Below, in pieces: positions 54,744 to 63,082 of a stretch of DNA of 64,000 bases. Position 1 is the stretch's first letter. Every line of letters starts with the position of its first letter. Location: positions 3,038,001-3,102,000 of the forward strand of contig CP121691.1 of the NCBI GenBank assembly GCA_038396585.1, in the 5' to 3' direction. Under the pieces are notes generated by a model. That model had not been told where the DNA came from, ran no database searches, and saw only the letters and a program-made list of their open reading frames with translations. Source of the stretch: Vallitaleaceae bacterium 9-2. GTDB lineage: Bacteria; Bacillota; Clostridia; Lachnospirales; Vallitaleaceae. The position numbers and the translations under genes are program-made.

Positions 54744-56261
54744 ATGAACGAAAAAAGAGGACAATGGGGCTCTCGAATGGGATTTGTCATTGCAGCTATC
54801 GGATCTGCTATCGGTCTAGGTAATATCTGGCGATTCCCTTATGTTGCAGCGAGCAATGGCGGCGGTGCATTCTTAATACCATACTTATTTGCACTGTTAA
54901 CTGCAGGTATTCCAATACTCATTCTTGAGTTTTCTATTGCACACAAAATCAAGCGTTCTGCACCTGGAATTTTTGGACGCATCTCAAAAAAAACCGAACT
55001 ACTTGGCTGGTTTCAAACCGCTATATCTTTTGGAATCGTTATCTATTATACTGCGATTATCGGATGGACGATTAATTATGTACTCTATGCCATTAATGGT
55101 GCATGGGGACAAGATACAGAATCATTCTTTTTTAACGATTTTTTAAATATTTCTGATCACCCATTGGCAATTGGTGGAATCAACACAAAAATGTTAATTG
55201 CACTTGCCCTTGTATGGCTGGTTAATTATATTGTATTAATGGGTGGTATCAAATCCGGAATTGAAAAGGCAAATAAAATCTTCATGCCACTACTTGTCGT
55301 TTGCCTTATTGTTATTACCATTCGTGGATTAACCCTTGAAGGTGCTACTCAAGGACTTGATTATTTTTTCAGACCTGAATTTTCAAAACTCAAAGACCCA
55401 ACCGTTTGGATTGCGGCTTATGGACAGATTTTTTATTCATTAAGTATATGTTTTGGAATTATGATGACCTATGCCTCATACCTTCCTAAGAAAACAGATA
55501 TTGTGAACAACGCTTTCTTAACTGGTCTTGGCAACTGTTCTTTTAGTATCTTGTCTGGTATTGCTGTATTTAGTGTTCTTGGATATATGGCTGCAAGCCA
55601 GGGAGTTGCTGTTAGTGAAGTATCTACTGGTGGTATCGGTCTTGCCTTTATCGTCTTTCCTACAGCCATTAATGCCCTTCCAAATATGAACGCATTAATG
55701 GGCGCACTATTTTTCTTTTGCCTTATTTTTGCCGGATTCAGTTCAAGTATGTCGATACTTGAAGTTATCGTCTCTGGTTTTTCTGATAAGTTTGAAAGTT
55801 CTCGAAAAAAAGTGCTTACACTTACATGTTTTGTTGGATTTATTTTCTCATTCTTATTTGTTACAGATGCCGGATTATACTTCTTAGATATTATTGATCA
55901 CTTCATTAATACCTATGCTATTGCTGTAGCAGGATTAATTGAAATCATCTTCCTAAGCTGGTATCTAAACCTAGAAGATGTACGTAAATATGCTAACAGC
56001 ATGTCAGACTTTAGTATCGGAAAATGGTGGAATATCTCTTTAAAGTATTTAACCCCCATTTTACTCTCTGTAATGTTTGTATTTAATACTTTTATCGATT
56101 TGACAAAGGGCTATGAAAACTACGACTTAACTTCCTTGTTGGCAATTGGAGGTTCAACCCTTGTCTTTATCGTTATTATCGCTATCGTACTTAATCGCAT
56201 GAGTGGAGCATCAAACTATCATACTTCGCTTGGAAAAGGAGTTGATTTGAATGAGTGTTAG
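54744..56261 (+). CDS. NSS-family sodium-dependent amino-acid transporter (MetP-like)
   Basis: 505 residues, eleven or twelve helices. Na+-coupled amino-acid uptake of the LeuT fold: AAIGSAIGLGNIWRFPYVAASNGGGAFLIPY in TM1 (named here by its two halves GSAIGLGNIWRF and PYVAASNGGGAF), and the FSLSICFG-like TM6 segment IFYSLSICFGIMM. Paired with a tiny subunit encoded immediately downstream, as in the methionine/alanine importer MetPS of Corynebacterium. Strong GGAG site before ATG. Confidence 0.92.
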   Translation: MNEKRGQWGSRMGFVIAAIGSAIGLGNIWRFPYVAASNGGGAFLIPYLFALLTAGIPILILEFSIAHKIKRSAPGIFGRISKKTELLGWFQTAISFGIVIYYTAIIGWTINYVLYAINGAWGQDTESFFFNDFLNISDHPLAIGGINTKMLIALALVWLVNYIVLMGGIKSGIEKANKIFMPLLVVCLIVITIRGLTLEGATQGLDYFFRPEFSKLKDPTVWIAAYGQIFYSLSICFGIMMTYASYLPKKTDIVNNAFLTGLGNCSFSILSGIAVFSVLGYMAASQGVAVSEVSTGGIGLAFIVFPTAINALPNMNALMGALFFFCLIFAGFSSSMSILEVIVSGFSDKFESSRKKVLTLTCFVGFIFSFLFVTDAGLYFLDIIDHFINTYAIAVAGLIEIIFLSWYLNLEDVRKYANSMSDFSIGKWWNISLKYLTPILLSVMFVFNTFIDLTKGYENYDLTSLLAIGGSTLVFIVIIAIVLNRMSGASNYHTSLGKGVDLNEC

Positions 56262-56349
56262 TGCAATCATCATGGCTTTTTTATCCATTGCAATCACTTG
56301 GGGTGGATTTGCGTATTGTCTACGTATTGCCTTAAAAACAAATGCATAG
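56251..56349 (+). CDS. MetS-like small subunit of NSS transporter
   Basis: 32 residues: MSVSAIIMAFLSIAITWGG followed by FAYCLRIALKTNA, a single membrane helix with the GG-x-x-x-C pattern of the methionine/alanine importer small subunit family. The ATG overlaps the transporter stop by 11 bases and has GGAG nine bases upstream. In Corynebacterium the small subunit is required for transport by its partner. Easily missed because of its length. Confidence 0.82.
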   Translation: MSVSAIIMAFLSIAITWGGFAYCLRIALKTNA

Positions 56350-56357
56350 AAATAACG

Positions 56358-56393
56358 GGGCAGTCGGAAAATGCTATTTTCCGACTGCCCTTT
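56358..56393 (+). terminator. Terminator of NSS transporter unit
   Basis: GGGCAGTCGGAAAA (56358-56371) pairs perfectly with TTTTCCGACTGCCC (56377-56390), followed by TTTATTATT. Nine bases after the small-subunit stop. Confidence 0.9.
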
Positions 56394-56430
56394 ATTATTA
56401 TAGATAGAATTTGAGAATAATCTTATTATA

Positions 56431-57669
56431 CTATAATTTGATAACTTCACCTTTTACGCGTGACTCTTCAGCAGCAAAAGTAACCATATGGCTTGCAATA
56501 GCGCTACCAATCTCACTTCGCATTGTATAGGTCTCCGGCTCTCTTAACGACTGCACCAATGCTTGCATCAGACCAAAATCTCCGCCCCCATGACCATAAT
56601 CGTTATCCGTTATTTTATCTAATGGAATGTGTGTTTTGGTATCTTCCTTAAAATCATACAAATGAATGATTTCTTCTTCCATATCTCCAATAATCTCGCC
56701 TCGCGTACCACTGACACGAATCGTACGATTCACATTGTAAGAAAAAGCATTCATATGAAATGTTGCTGTCACTCCATTGTCAAACTCAAGAATAACGGCT
56801 TGATGATCTACAACATCGTTATCGCAATAGTAAACACAACGACCATATGGACCTTCTTCTAGCGCACGCATTCTTCCTTCATAAGACAGATCTTCTGTAA
56901 TAACATTCACCGGCCAACCATTATTGTTTTGATCCATATAAATATCTAGAGCGCTATAAGGGCACGTATCACGAATTGAGCACTCCACACATCGCTTAGC
57001 GGCACCTTCAGGTGCATTGCTTGCTTTAAAGTGTTTTAGCGAACCAAAGGAACTGACTTGCTTACATTGATCGCCTACAAGCCACATAAGAATATCCATA
57101 TCATGACAGGATTTTGCTAAAATCATAGGGCTGGATTCGCTTTCTTTTCTCCAATTACCTCGAACATAGCTATGTGCCGCATGAAAATATCCAACATTTT
57201 CATTATGGGTAATTGCAACAAGATCTCCGATTTTATTTGTATCAATTAGCTCTTTTATTTTTCCAAAGAAGGGTGTATAACGTAACACATGACAGATAGT
57301 CAAATTTTTTCCCGATTCTTTTACCGCTTTTTCAATACCGATACATTCCTTTGGACTAACAATCGGCTTTTCTAGCAACACATTATATCCTGCTTCTAAA
57401 GCCATAACTGCCGGCTCATAGTGCAACTGATCTTGTGTACATACCAACGCAACATCCGCATCTATTTTTTTCTCCAACAATGGTTCATAACTTTCAAACG
57501 CAAATTCTTCGGCTATATTATGCTCTTTGCAAAATTCTTCGCGTCTTGACTTAATCGGCTCAGCCACACCGACAAACTCCAGTTCTTCTGGGTTCTCCAG
57601 CGCATAAGGGCCATAGGCTTTAGCCCCTCTAGCTCCCGCTCCAATTAATATTGCTTTTACCTTTTTCAT
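56431..57669 (-). CDS. Gfo/Idh/MocA family oxidoreductase
   Basis: 412 residues, NAD(P)-dependent sugar dehydrogenase-type fold. Rossmann motif ILIGAGARGAKAYG (8-21), EKPI at 100-103, and the H/D pair CHDMDILMWLVG. A cysteine cluster C227-x2-C230-x5-C236-P, seen in a subset of the family, may bind a metal. Last gene of the second importer operon, 30 bases after the permease, so it probably acts on the imported sugar or a derivative (inositol-, glucuronide- or amino-sugar-like). Confidence 0.9.
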   Translation of the reverse strand: MKKVKAILIGAGARGAKAYGPYALENPEELEFVGVAEPIKSRREEFCKEHNIAEEFAFESYEPLLEKKIDADVALVCTQDQLHYEPAVMALEAGYNVLLEKPIVSPKECIGIEKAVKESGKNLTICHVLRYTPFFGKIKELIDTNKIGDLVAITHNENVGYFHAAHSYVRGNWRKESESSPMILAKSCHDMDILMWLVGDQCKQVSSFGSLKHFKASNAPEGAAKRCVECSIRDTCPYSALDIYMDQNNNGWPVNVITEDLSYEGRMRALEEGPYGRCVYYCDNDVVDHQAVILEFDNGVTATFHMNAFSYNVNRTIRVSGTRGEIIGDMEEEIIHLYDFKEDTKTHIPLDKITDNDYGHGGGDFGLMQALVQSLREPETYTMRSEIGSAIASHMVTFAAEESRVKGEVIKL

Positions 57670-57699
57670 TTGTTTTCCTCCATCTTTTATGTTTCTTTT

Positions 57700-58530
57700 T
57701 TATCCTTTAATCGCACCCGCTGTTATACCACCTACAATATACTTTTGCATAAATATGAAAAAGATGATATTGGGGATTGTTGATATCATTAATCCAGGTA
57801 ACGCATGTTCCCAATCTGATTGCATTGCAGAGAACTTACTATACAATGCGTTTTGAATATTCAGTGTTGCAGGCTTTCCTCCTAAAATTAAGATGTTGAC
57901 AATAACATCATTCCAAACTGCCAATGTATCAATAACCAATACAGTAATTAAAATCGGTTTTAATAAGGGTAATGTAATCTGAATATATGACCTTAATTTT
58001 GAAGCCCCATCAATATATGCGCTTTCTTCTAACTCGATAGGTATGTTTTTTACAAACCCATGAATCATAAAAACAGCTAGCGGCATACATAATCCAATAT
58101 TCGCAAAAATATATCCGACTCTTGTTCCAAGTAAATCAAGGTTTCCCATAAATTTGGTCAAGGTGATCATATACGTTTGAAATGGTACCATCATAGGTAA
58201 GATAATAATGAAGAAAATCAAATAACTTAATTTTGTCTTCACCCTTGAAAGCTTATACGCTGCCATGGGCGCAAAGATTCCAATAAATATAACCGTAACC
58301 ACTGTATAAATAATTGTATTGCGAAATAATACTAAAAAGTTAAAGTCAACCCATGTCTCGATATACATCGCAAATGAAATCGAACTCGGCAAACTCAAAA
58401 AAGCATTGATAATTTCATTATATGGTTTAAATGAGTTTATTGCGATGAGGATAATTGGATAAAGCCACGCAATGGCAATTAGAGTAATAACACTCTTGAC
58501 CCCATTTTTTTTAATTGTCGAAAATACCAT
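57700..58530 (-). CDS. Sugar ABC transporter permease (MalG type)
   Basis: 276 residues, six helices, EAA loop EESAYIDGASKLRSYIQITLPLLKP. CUT1 family. The ATG overlaps the stop of the companion permease gene by one base. No ATPase gene in the operon. Confidence 0.92.
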   Translation of the reverse strand: MVFSTIKKNGVKSVITLIAIAWLYPIILIAINSFKPYNEIINAFLSLPSSISFAMYIETWVDFNFLVLFRNTIIYTVVTVIFIGIFAPMAAYKLSRVKTKLSYLIFFIIILPMMVPFQTYMITLTKFMGNLDLLGTRVGYIFANIGLCMPLAVFMIHGFVKNIPIELEESAYIDGASKLRSYIQITLPLLKPILITVLVIDTLAVWNDVIVNILILGGKPATLNIQNALYSKFSAMQSDWEHALPGLMISTIPNIIFFIFMQKYIVGGITAGAIKG

Positions 58531-59411
58531 TAATATTCCACCTCCTTATTTTTAAAATAACGAAGTTGAATGACTGTAACGATTAAAACCACTGCAAAAA
58601 AAATCAATGATTTAGCCGTTGCTAATCCATATCTATTGGACAAAAACGCATCATTATATATATCAAAAGCGACGGTTCTTGTCGCATTTCCCGGACCTCC
58701 TTTAGTCAATACAAGGATAATATCAAATAACTTGAGTCCAAATGTTAGAGAGTAGAAAATACATATGGTAACGGATGGCATTAATAGTGGTAATTTTATT
58801 TTCAAAAATCGTTTAATTTTTGAAGCACCATCAATAGATGATGCTTCAAGTAAACTATTAGGAATCGCCATGAATCCAGCGATATATATAATCATAAAAA
58901 AGCCCATATTTTGCCATACCGAAATTAAAACAACAGATACCAAGGCGTATCTTGGATCTCCTAACCAGCTGATGCCAAATAATTCAATACCGGTCCACTC
59001 ATACAAATATGTAAATCCCGGTCCTAGTAAAAAACGCCATATCAAACTGATTGCAACTAAACTAATAATATATGGCAAAAAATAAAATGCTCGTGTTATA
59101 TTACTTAGCCAGTAACTTTCTGAAAGATAGTTTGCAATAATTATTGCCAGTACATTAATAACAATGATATAGATAATCGAAAATTGAAGTGTAAAGAGAA
59201 AACTACTTTTAAACTGAGCATCTTTTGTAAAAATTCGCACAAAATTATTAAACCCAACAAAGTTCATTTCTTTACTTATACCATTCCAATCAAACACAGA
59301 ATAGTAAATATTCATTAAAAAGGGAATAATCGTTATCATAATCACCGAAAGTAGTGCCGGTCCTGAAAAAAATAAGAGTTCCATTATACCTTTAGCTTTT
59401 TTATTCTTCAC
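58530..59411 (-). CDS. Sugar ABC transporter permease (MalF type)
   Basis: 293 residues, six helices, EAA loop LEASSIDGASKIKRFLKIKLPLL. Forms the channel with the MalG-type subunit. Located 17 bases after the binding-protein gene. Like importer 1, an ATPase must come from elsewhere. Confidence 0.92.
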   Translation of the reverse strand: MKNKKAKGIMELLFFSGPALLSVIMITIIPFLMNIYYSVFDWNGISKEMNFVGFNNFVRIFTKDAQFKSSFLFTLQFSIIYIIVINVLAIIIANYLSESYWLSNITRAFYFLPYIISLVAISLIWRFLLGPGFTYLYEWTGIELFGISWLGDPRYALVSVVLISVWQNMGFFMIIYIAGFMAIPNSLLEASSIDGASKIKRFLKIKLPLLMPSVTICIFYSLTFGLKLFDIILVLTKGGPGNATRTVAFDIYNDAFLSNRYGLATAKSLIFFAVVLIVTVIQLRYFKNKEVEY

Positions 59412-59428
59412 ATCAATTCCTCAATTCT

Positions 59429-60697
59429 TTAATGTATTTGTTCTAACCAACCTGTTGTCAATTTTTCATTTGTCTGTTCGATCTCAGACACTCCGAAGAG
59501 ATATTCCTGTAAAAAAGCTCCCATCTTCATATTATAGCCTGATGGCCATAGCGTATGATTCCATGGTCTTGTCATCCCTTCATCAATCGATGTCTTGGCC
59601 GAACTTGCAAGCATTCCTGTCACATCCATATCTGTTGTTACTGCTGGAACTGCTCCTACATACTCTGTCATCCACGCTTGTCCTTCTTCTGATGTTAGGA
59701 TATGCTTTAAGAATTCTGTAGTCATGTCTAGATGTTCTGAATCTTTATTGGCAAGTAATTGCCAAGAGATACTTGAAAGTAAATACGACTCTTGTGCATT
59801 ATTGCTTATCGGTACCGGAAGAAATCCTACATTAACATCTGGGTTAAACTCTTTTAATGTTGCCTCGCACCAGTCTCCCATATGAATCATCGCTGCTTCA
59901 CCATTTGCTAGCATATTCTCTGATTTTTCCCAATCTGTCTCCAAATTTTTATTCGGTCCATATTCTATCATCATATCAAGAAGCCGATATAAATTATTAA
60001 AATTGTCCATTGTATCAAAGGTAATCTCTCCATTTGAAAGTGCTTCTACAGTTTTTACAGGATCAGTATTTTCCGTTGTCATATAATGGGATGCAATATG
60101 TGCCAAAACCCAAGTCTCTTTAAATGCTGTCGCAAACGGCAAGATTCCTTGAGACTCTAACTCTTTACATACTGCCTCCAGTTCATCTAGCGTTGCTGGA
60201 AGTTCTGTTATTCCAGCTTGTTCAAAGAGATCTTTATTATAGATAATTCCCATTGTTTCATATGTCCAAGGTAGGCTTAGAACTTTGCCCTCTGGACTCT
60301 TGGATAATTCAATTGCATTCGGATTAAACTTTTCTATTACTGGATCTTCTGAAAAATCATATGCAAAGTCATAATACGATGCTACCATTGATCCGGTTTG
60401 AGCAGCAATAATATCCGGAAACTCACCTGCATTAATTCTTGATTTTAAAATTGTCTCATAATCATTTGGGATATGCTGAATATCAAAGGTAACATTCGGA
60501 TGCGTCTTTTGAAAGCTTTCCACCGCTAAATCTAGACCTTCTGTTCCATATGCCATTGCTGTAAGCATTGTAATCTCAATTGGTTCTGAGTTCGTATTTT
60601 CTTGACTAGCCCCCTCTTTATTCGCACTTTCCTTGCCACATGCTCCAAGCAACACTGCACACAAACATACCATAATCACCAATAACTTCTTTTTCAT
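59429..60697 (-). CDS. Sugar ABC transporter substrate-binding lipoprotein
   Basis: 422 residues from the ATG at 60697 (AAGGAGG nine bases upstream; a longer frame adds 17 residues and hides the signal peptide). Lipobox LLGAC (Cys20), Ser/Asn/Glu-rich linker, family-1 binding fold (ITMLTAMAYGTEGLDLAVESF, FPDIIAAQTGS, NGEAAMIHMGDWCEATLKE). First gene of the second importer operon. Sugar specificity cannot be read. Confidence 0.92.
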   Translation of the reverse strand: MKKKLLVIMVCLCAVLLGACGKESANKEGASQENTNSEPIEITMLTAMAYGTEGLDLAVESFQKTHPNVTFDIQHIPNDYETILKSRINAGEFPDIIAAQTGSMVASYYDFAYDFSEDPVIEKFNPNAIELSKSPEGKVLSLPWTYETMGIIYNKDLFEQAGITELPATLDELEAVCKELESQGILPFATAFKETWVLAHIASHYMTTENTDPVKTVEALSNGEITFDTMDNFNNLYRLLDMMIEYGPNKNLETDWEKSENMLANGEAAMIHMGDWCEATLKEFNPDVNVGFLPVPISNNAQESYLLSSISWQLLANKDSEHLDMTTEFLKHILTSEEGQAWMTEYVGAVPAVTTDMDVTGMLASSAKTSIDEGMTRPWNHTLWPSGYNMKMGAFLQEYLFGVSEIEQTNEKLTTGWLEQIH

Positions 60698-60861
60698 AAA
60701 TAATCCTCCTTGATAGCTTTTATTATTAGATCGATGCTTTGCCGGCAATATTTACACAATTATATAAAACATGTGGATTTATCCTGAATTCTCTCTCTAT
60801 ATATAACGTGTCAAATCTGATTACAGGATAATATATACATATTCATTAATTGTATATGTAT

Positions 60862-60889
60862 ATTATAATGCACTTTGTACAAACAACAA
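60862..60889 (-). promoter_or_regulatory. Candidate promoter of importer operon 2
   Basis: Minus strand TATAAT (60867-60862) with TTGTTG (60889-60884) 16 bases upstream. It would leave a ~160-base leader. Another TTGACA (minus strand, near 60812) has no matching -10. The rest of 60698-61038 holds AT-rich sequence and the next terminator; I see no gene there. Confidence 0.4.
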
Positions 60890-60965
60890 GATAGTATCGT
60901 TTGTCATTTGTATACTATTGTTCGCATCATAACTCTATAATATCTTTTCACTCGTATAAAAGCAT

Positions 60966-61014
60966 AAAAAAACGACCTCTCAATCGCTAGATTTAAACTA
61001 GCTTTTGAAGGTCG
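60966..61014 (-). terminator. Terminator of AraC-type regulator gene
   Basis: Long hairpin: CGACCT/AGGTCG outer stem, TCAA/TTGA, inner GCTAG/CTAGC around ATTTAAA, then T7 on the minus strand. 25 bases after the regulator stop. Confidence 0.8.
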
Positions 61015-61038
61015 CGCCAAGTTGGCAAGTTCTTTTTT

Positions 61039-61953
61039 TTATCTTGGAAAATAGTCTTCTTTTATGCCATCAACATTTTCTGATATTTTTCTTTGAAATT
61101 CACGAGGTGATACACCTGTATATTTTTTGAACATTTTACTAAAGTACTGGCTCGATGAATAATTTAGTTCCACTGCTACTTCACCAACATTTTTACATTT
61201 GTCCGATAACAGTTCCATGGACCGGATAATTTTTAGATGATTATAGTAGTCGAATACACTTTTTGACGTTCCTTCTTTAAAATTGACAGAAAGTGTTGTT
61301 TTACATACGTGAAACCGTTCACATATTTCATCAATGGTTATACTTTCATTCACTTTTTCTTTTAAAAATTTAATAACATTCTTGACTAGAAGGGCATTTT
61401 TCATTTCAAATTCATTACTGGGCTCTATAGCTAATGTTCGTCCGTCTATGTCACTAATAATTGAAATCAATGCTGATTCAAGGCAGTTTCGTATCAGTTG
61501 CTCCTGCAACATATTTCTTTCTCCCTTTTTATAAAAACCTACTCCCGGTTCATAGCGTTCAAAGACAAAATGAACAATATGGAATATATTACGAATCATA
61601 TTTTGCGCTAAGGGGCTTATGTTAAGGGCTACTCGTGATATCTTATACAAATCAGGATAGTCACAATTAAAGCTTGCAATATTAATATTGGCAGAATTGT
61701 TCAAGACAAAATGCCGATGATAATCATTTGGACGGTGTAATATGAATTCACCTTCGTTGATTTCTATAATCATCCCGCATGTATCCACATATAATTTACC
61801 TTTGTTGACATAGACAAATTCCCAAAAATCATGGCTTTCACCATAGGTGGTATACTCTTTATTCAGGGTATGATCAAACAGTGTATATATGTTATCAATA
61901 TCAAGAACTCTACCTAATGAATTGCTTTTCATCTTTTGATAATCAATTTGCAT
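61039..61953 (-). CDS. AraC-family transcriptional regulator with cupin domain
   Basis: 304 residues. The N-terminal ~160 residues form a cupin-like ligand-binding domain (FWEFVYVNKGKLYVDTCG, EGEFILHRPNDYHRH). The C-terminal ~100 carry the double helix-turn-helix (ITIDEICERFHVCKTTLSVNFKE, VGEVAVELNYSSSQYFSKMFKKYTG). It probably binds the imported sugar and controls the importer operon just downstream, which is separated by a terminator. Starts nine bases after the TelA-family stop, so it may be read from that upstream unit too. Confidence 0.9.
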   Translation of the reverse strand: MQIDYQKMKSNSLGRVLDIDNIYTLFDHTLNKEYTTYGESHDFWEFVYVNKGKLYVDTCGMIIEINEGEFILHRPNDYHRHFVLNNSANINIASFNCDYPDLYKISRVALNISPLAQNMIRNIFHIVHFVFERYEPGVGFYKKGERNMLQEQLIRNCLESALISIISDIDGRTLAIEPSNEFEMKNALLVKNVIKFLKEKVNESITIDEICERFHVCKTTLSVNFKEGTSKSVFDYYNHLKIIRSMELLSDKCKNVGEVAVELNYSSSQYFSKMFKKYTGVSPREFQRKISENVDGIKEDYFPR

Positions 61954-61962
61954 GGTTTGCCT

Positions 61963-63081
61963 CTATTGACGAATGGACAATAATTTTTGTTTTAATTCGT
62001 TTTCTATACGATTAAGTTCAACTTCCGCTTCTTGACGGCGTTGACGTCCCTCTGTCTGAATTTTTAAGACTTCATCCAGGGTTGTAATCAAGGATTCATT
62101 TGTATATTTTAATGTTTCTATATCTACGATTCCTCGTTCAGATTCTTTTGCCACATCAATCGTTGCCATCTTTAATGTCTCTGCGTTTTTCTTCAAGAGA
62201 GCATTGGTCATATCCGTAACTTCACGTTGGGCTTGTGCAGCCTGACCGGCATGGGTTACACCAAGGGCCAAAACCATCTGACTTTTCCACAATGGAATAG
62301 TATTCACAATGGTTGATTGAATTTTTTCCGCCATAATTGAATCATTTTCTTGGATTAGGCGAATCTGGGGTGCCATCTGCAATGAAATTGTCTTTGTCAA
62401 TTCCAAGTCATAGAGCTTTTTTTCAAAGCGATTAATCATATTATTCATATCATTAACTGCCTGAGCATGTTCTGCTAACCCGGATTCTTCAGATTGTTTG
62501 ATTAAAGCTGGAAGCTCTTGGTTCTTGGCAATATCAAGCTTTTTCTTCCCAGCTAAAATATACATATTCAACTCTTTAAAATATGTTTTGTTCAGCTCAT
62601 ACATCTTATCAAGCATGGCAACATCTTTTAGCAATGTCACTTGATGGTTTTCTAAAGCCGTTGTAATATGATTGACGTTGGTCTCTGCCTTGGCATACTT
62701 GGTTTTCATATCACTAATCTTTTGCGCTGGTCGTCGAAAGAGTTTTTTCAAACCTTTTTCTTCTTCTTCCTTGTCAAAGTTTTTTAGCTCTTTGACCACG
62801 CCAGAAAGCATGTCGCCTATTTCTCCTAAGTCTTTTGTCTTGACTCGCTCAAGAGCCGTTTCTGAAAAATCAGCAATCTTTTTTTGCGCTCCGGCACCAA
62901 ACTGAAGGATAATATTCGAATCTGTTAGGTTGATTTGACTTGCAAAATCGTCTACCATCTTCAATTCTTCCTTAGATAGGACACTTTCTTTTTCAATCTT
63001 TTTTTCTTCTTCGGCTAATATTGCTTCTGGTTTTTCATCATCACTGAATGGTTCAAAGGTAAGTGTAGGTATCTCGCTCAT
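61963..63081 (-). CDS. TelA-family protein (toxic anion resistance family)
   Basis: 372 residues from the ATG at 63081 (GGAG six bases upstream; the longer frame adds 15 residues overlapping the previous gene). All-helical, charged, no membrane segment: coiled-coil KGLKKLFRRPAQKISDMKTKY, the family core around NTIPLWKSQMVLALGVTHA. TelA/YaaN proteins are tied to tellurite and cell-envelope stress, and are commonly encoded beside XpaC as here. Mechanism unknown. Starts two bases after the XpaC-like stop. Confidence 0.88.
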   Translation of the reverse strand: MSEIPTLTFEPFSDDEKPEAILAEEEKKIEKESVLSKEELKMVDDFASQINLTDSNIILQFGAGAQKKIADFSETALERVKTKDLGEIGDMLSGVVKELKNFDKEEEEKGLKKLFRRPAQKISDMKTKYAKAETNVNHITTALENHQVTLLKDVAMLDKMYELNKTYFKELNMYILAGKKKLDIAKNQELPALIKQSEESGLAEHAQAVNDMNNMINRFEKKLYDLELTKTISLQMAPQIRLIQENDSIMAEKIQSTIVNTIPLWKSQMVLALGVTHAGQAAQAQREVTDMTNALLKKNAETLKMATIDVAKESERGIVDIETLKYTNESLITTLDEVLKIQTEGRQRRQEAEVELNRIENELKQKLLSIRQ

Positions 63082-63082
63082 A

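Noticed and set aside
60698-61038. A riboswitch or small gene in the longest gene-free stretch
   Set aside because: AT-rich sequence with a candidate promoter and a terminator only; no conserved riboswitch core or ribosome-site-plus-frame was seen.
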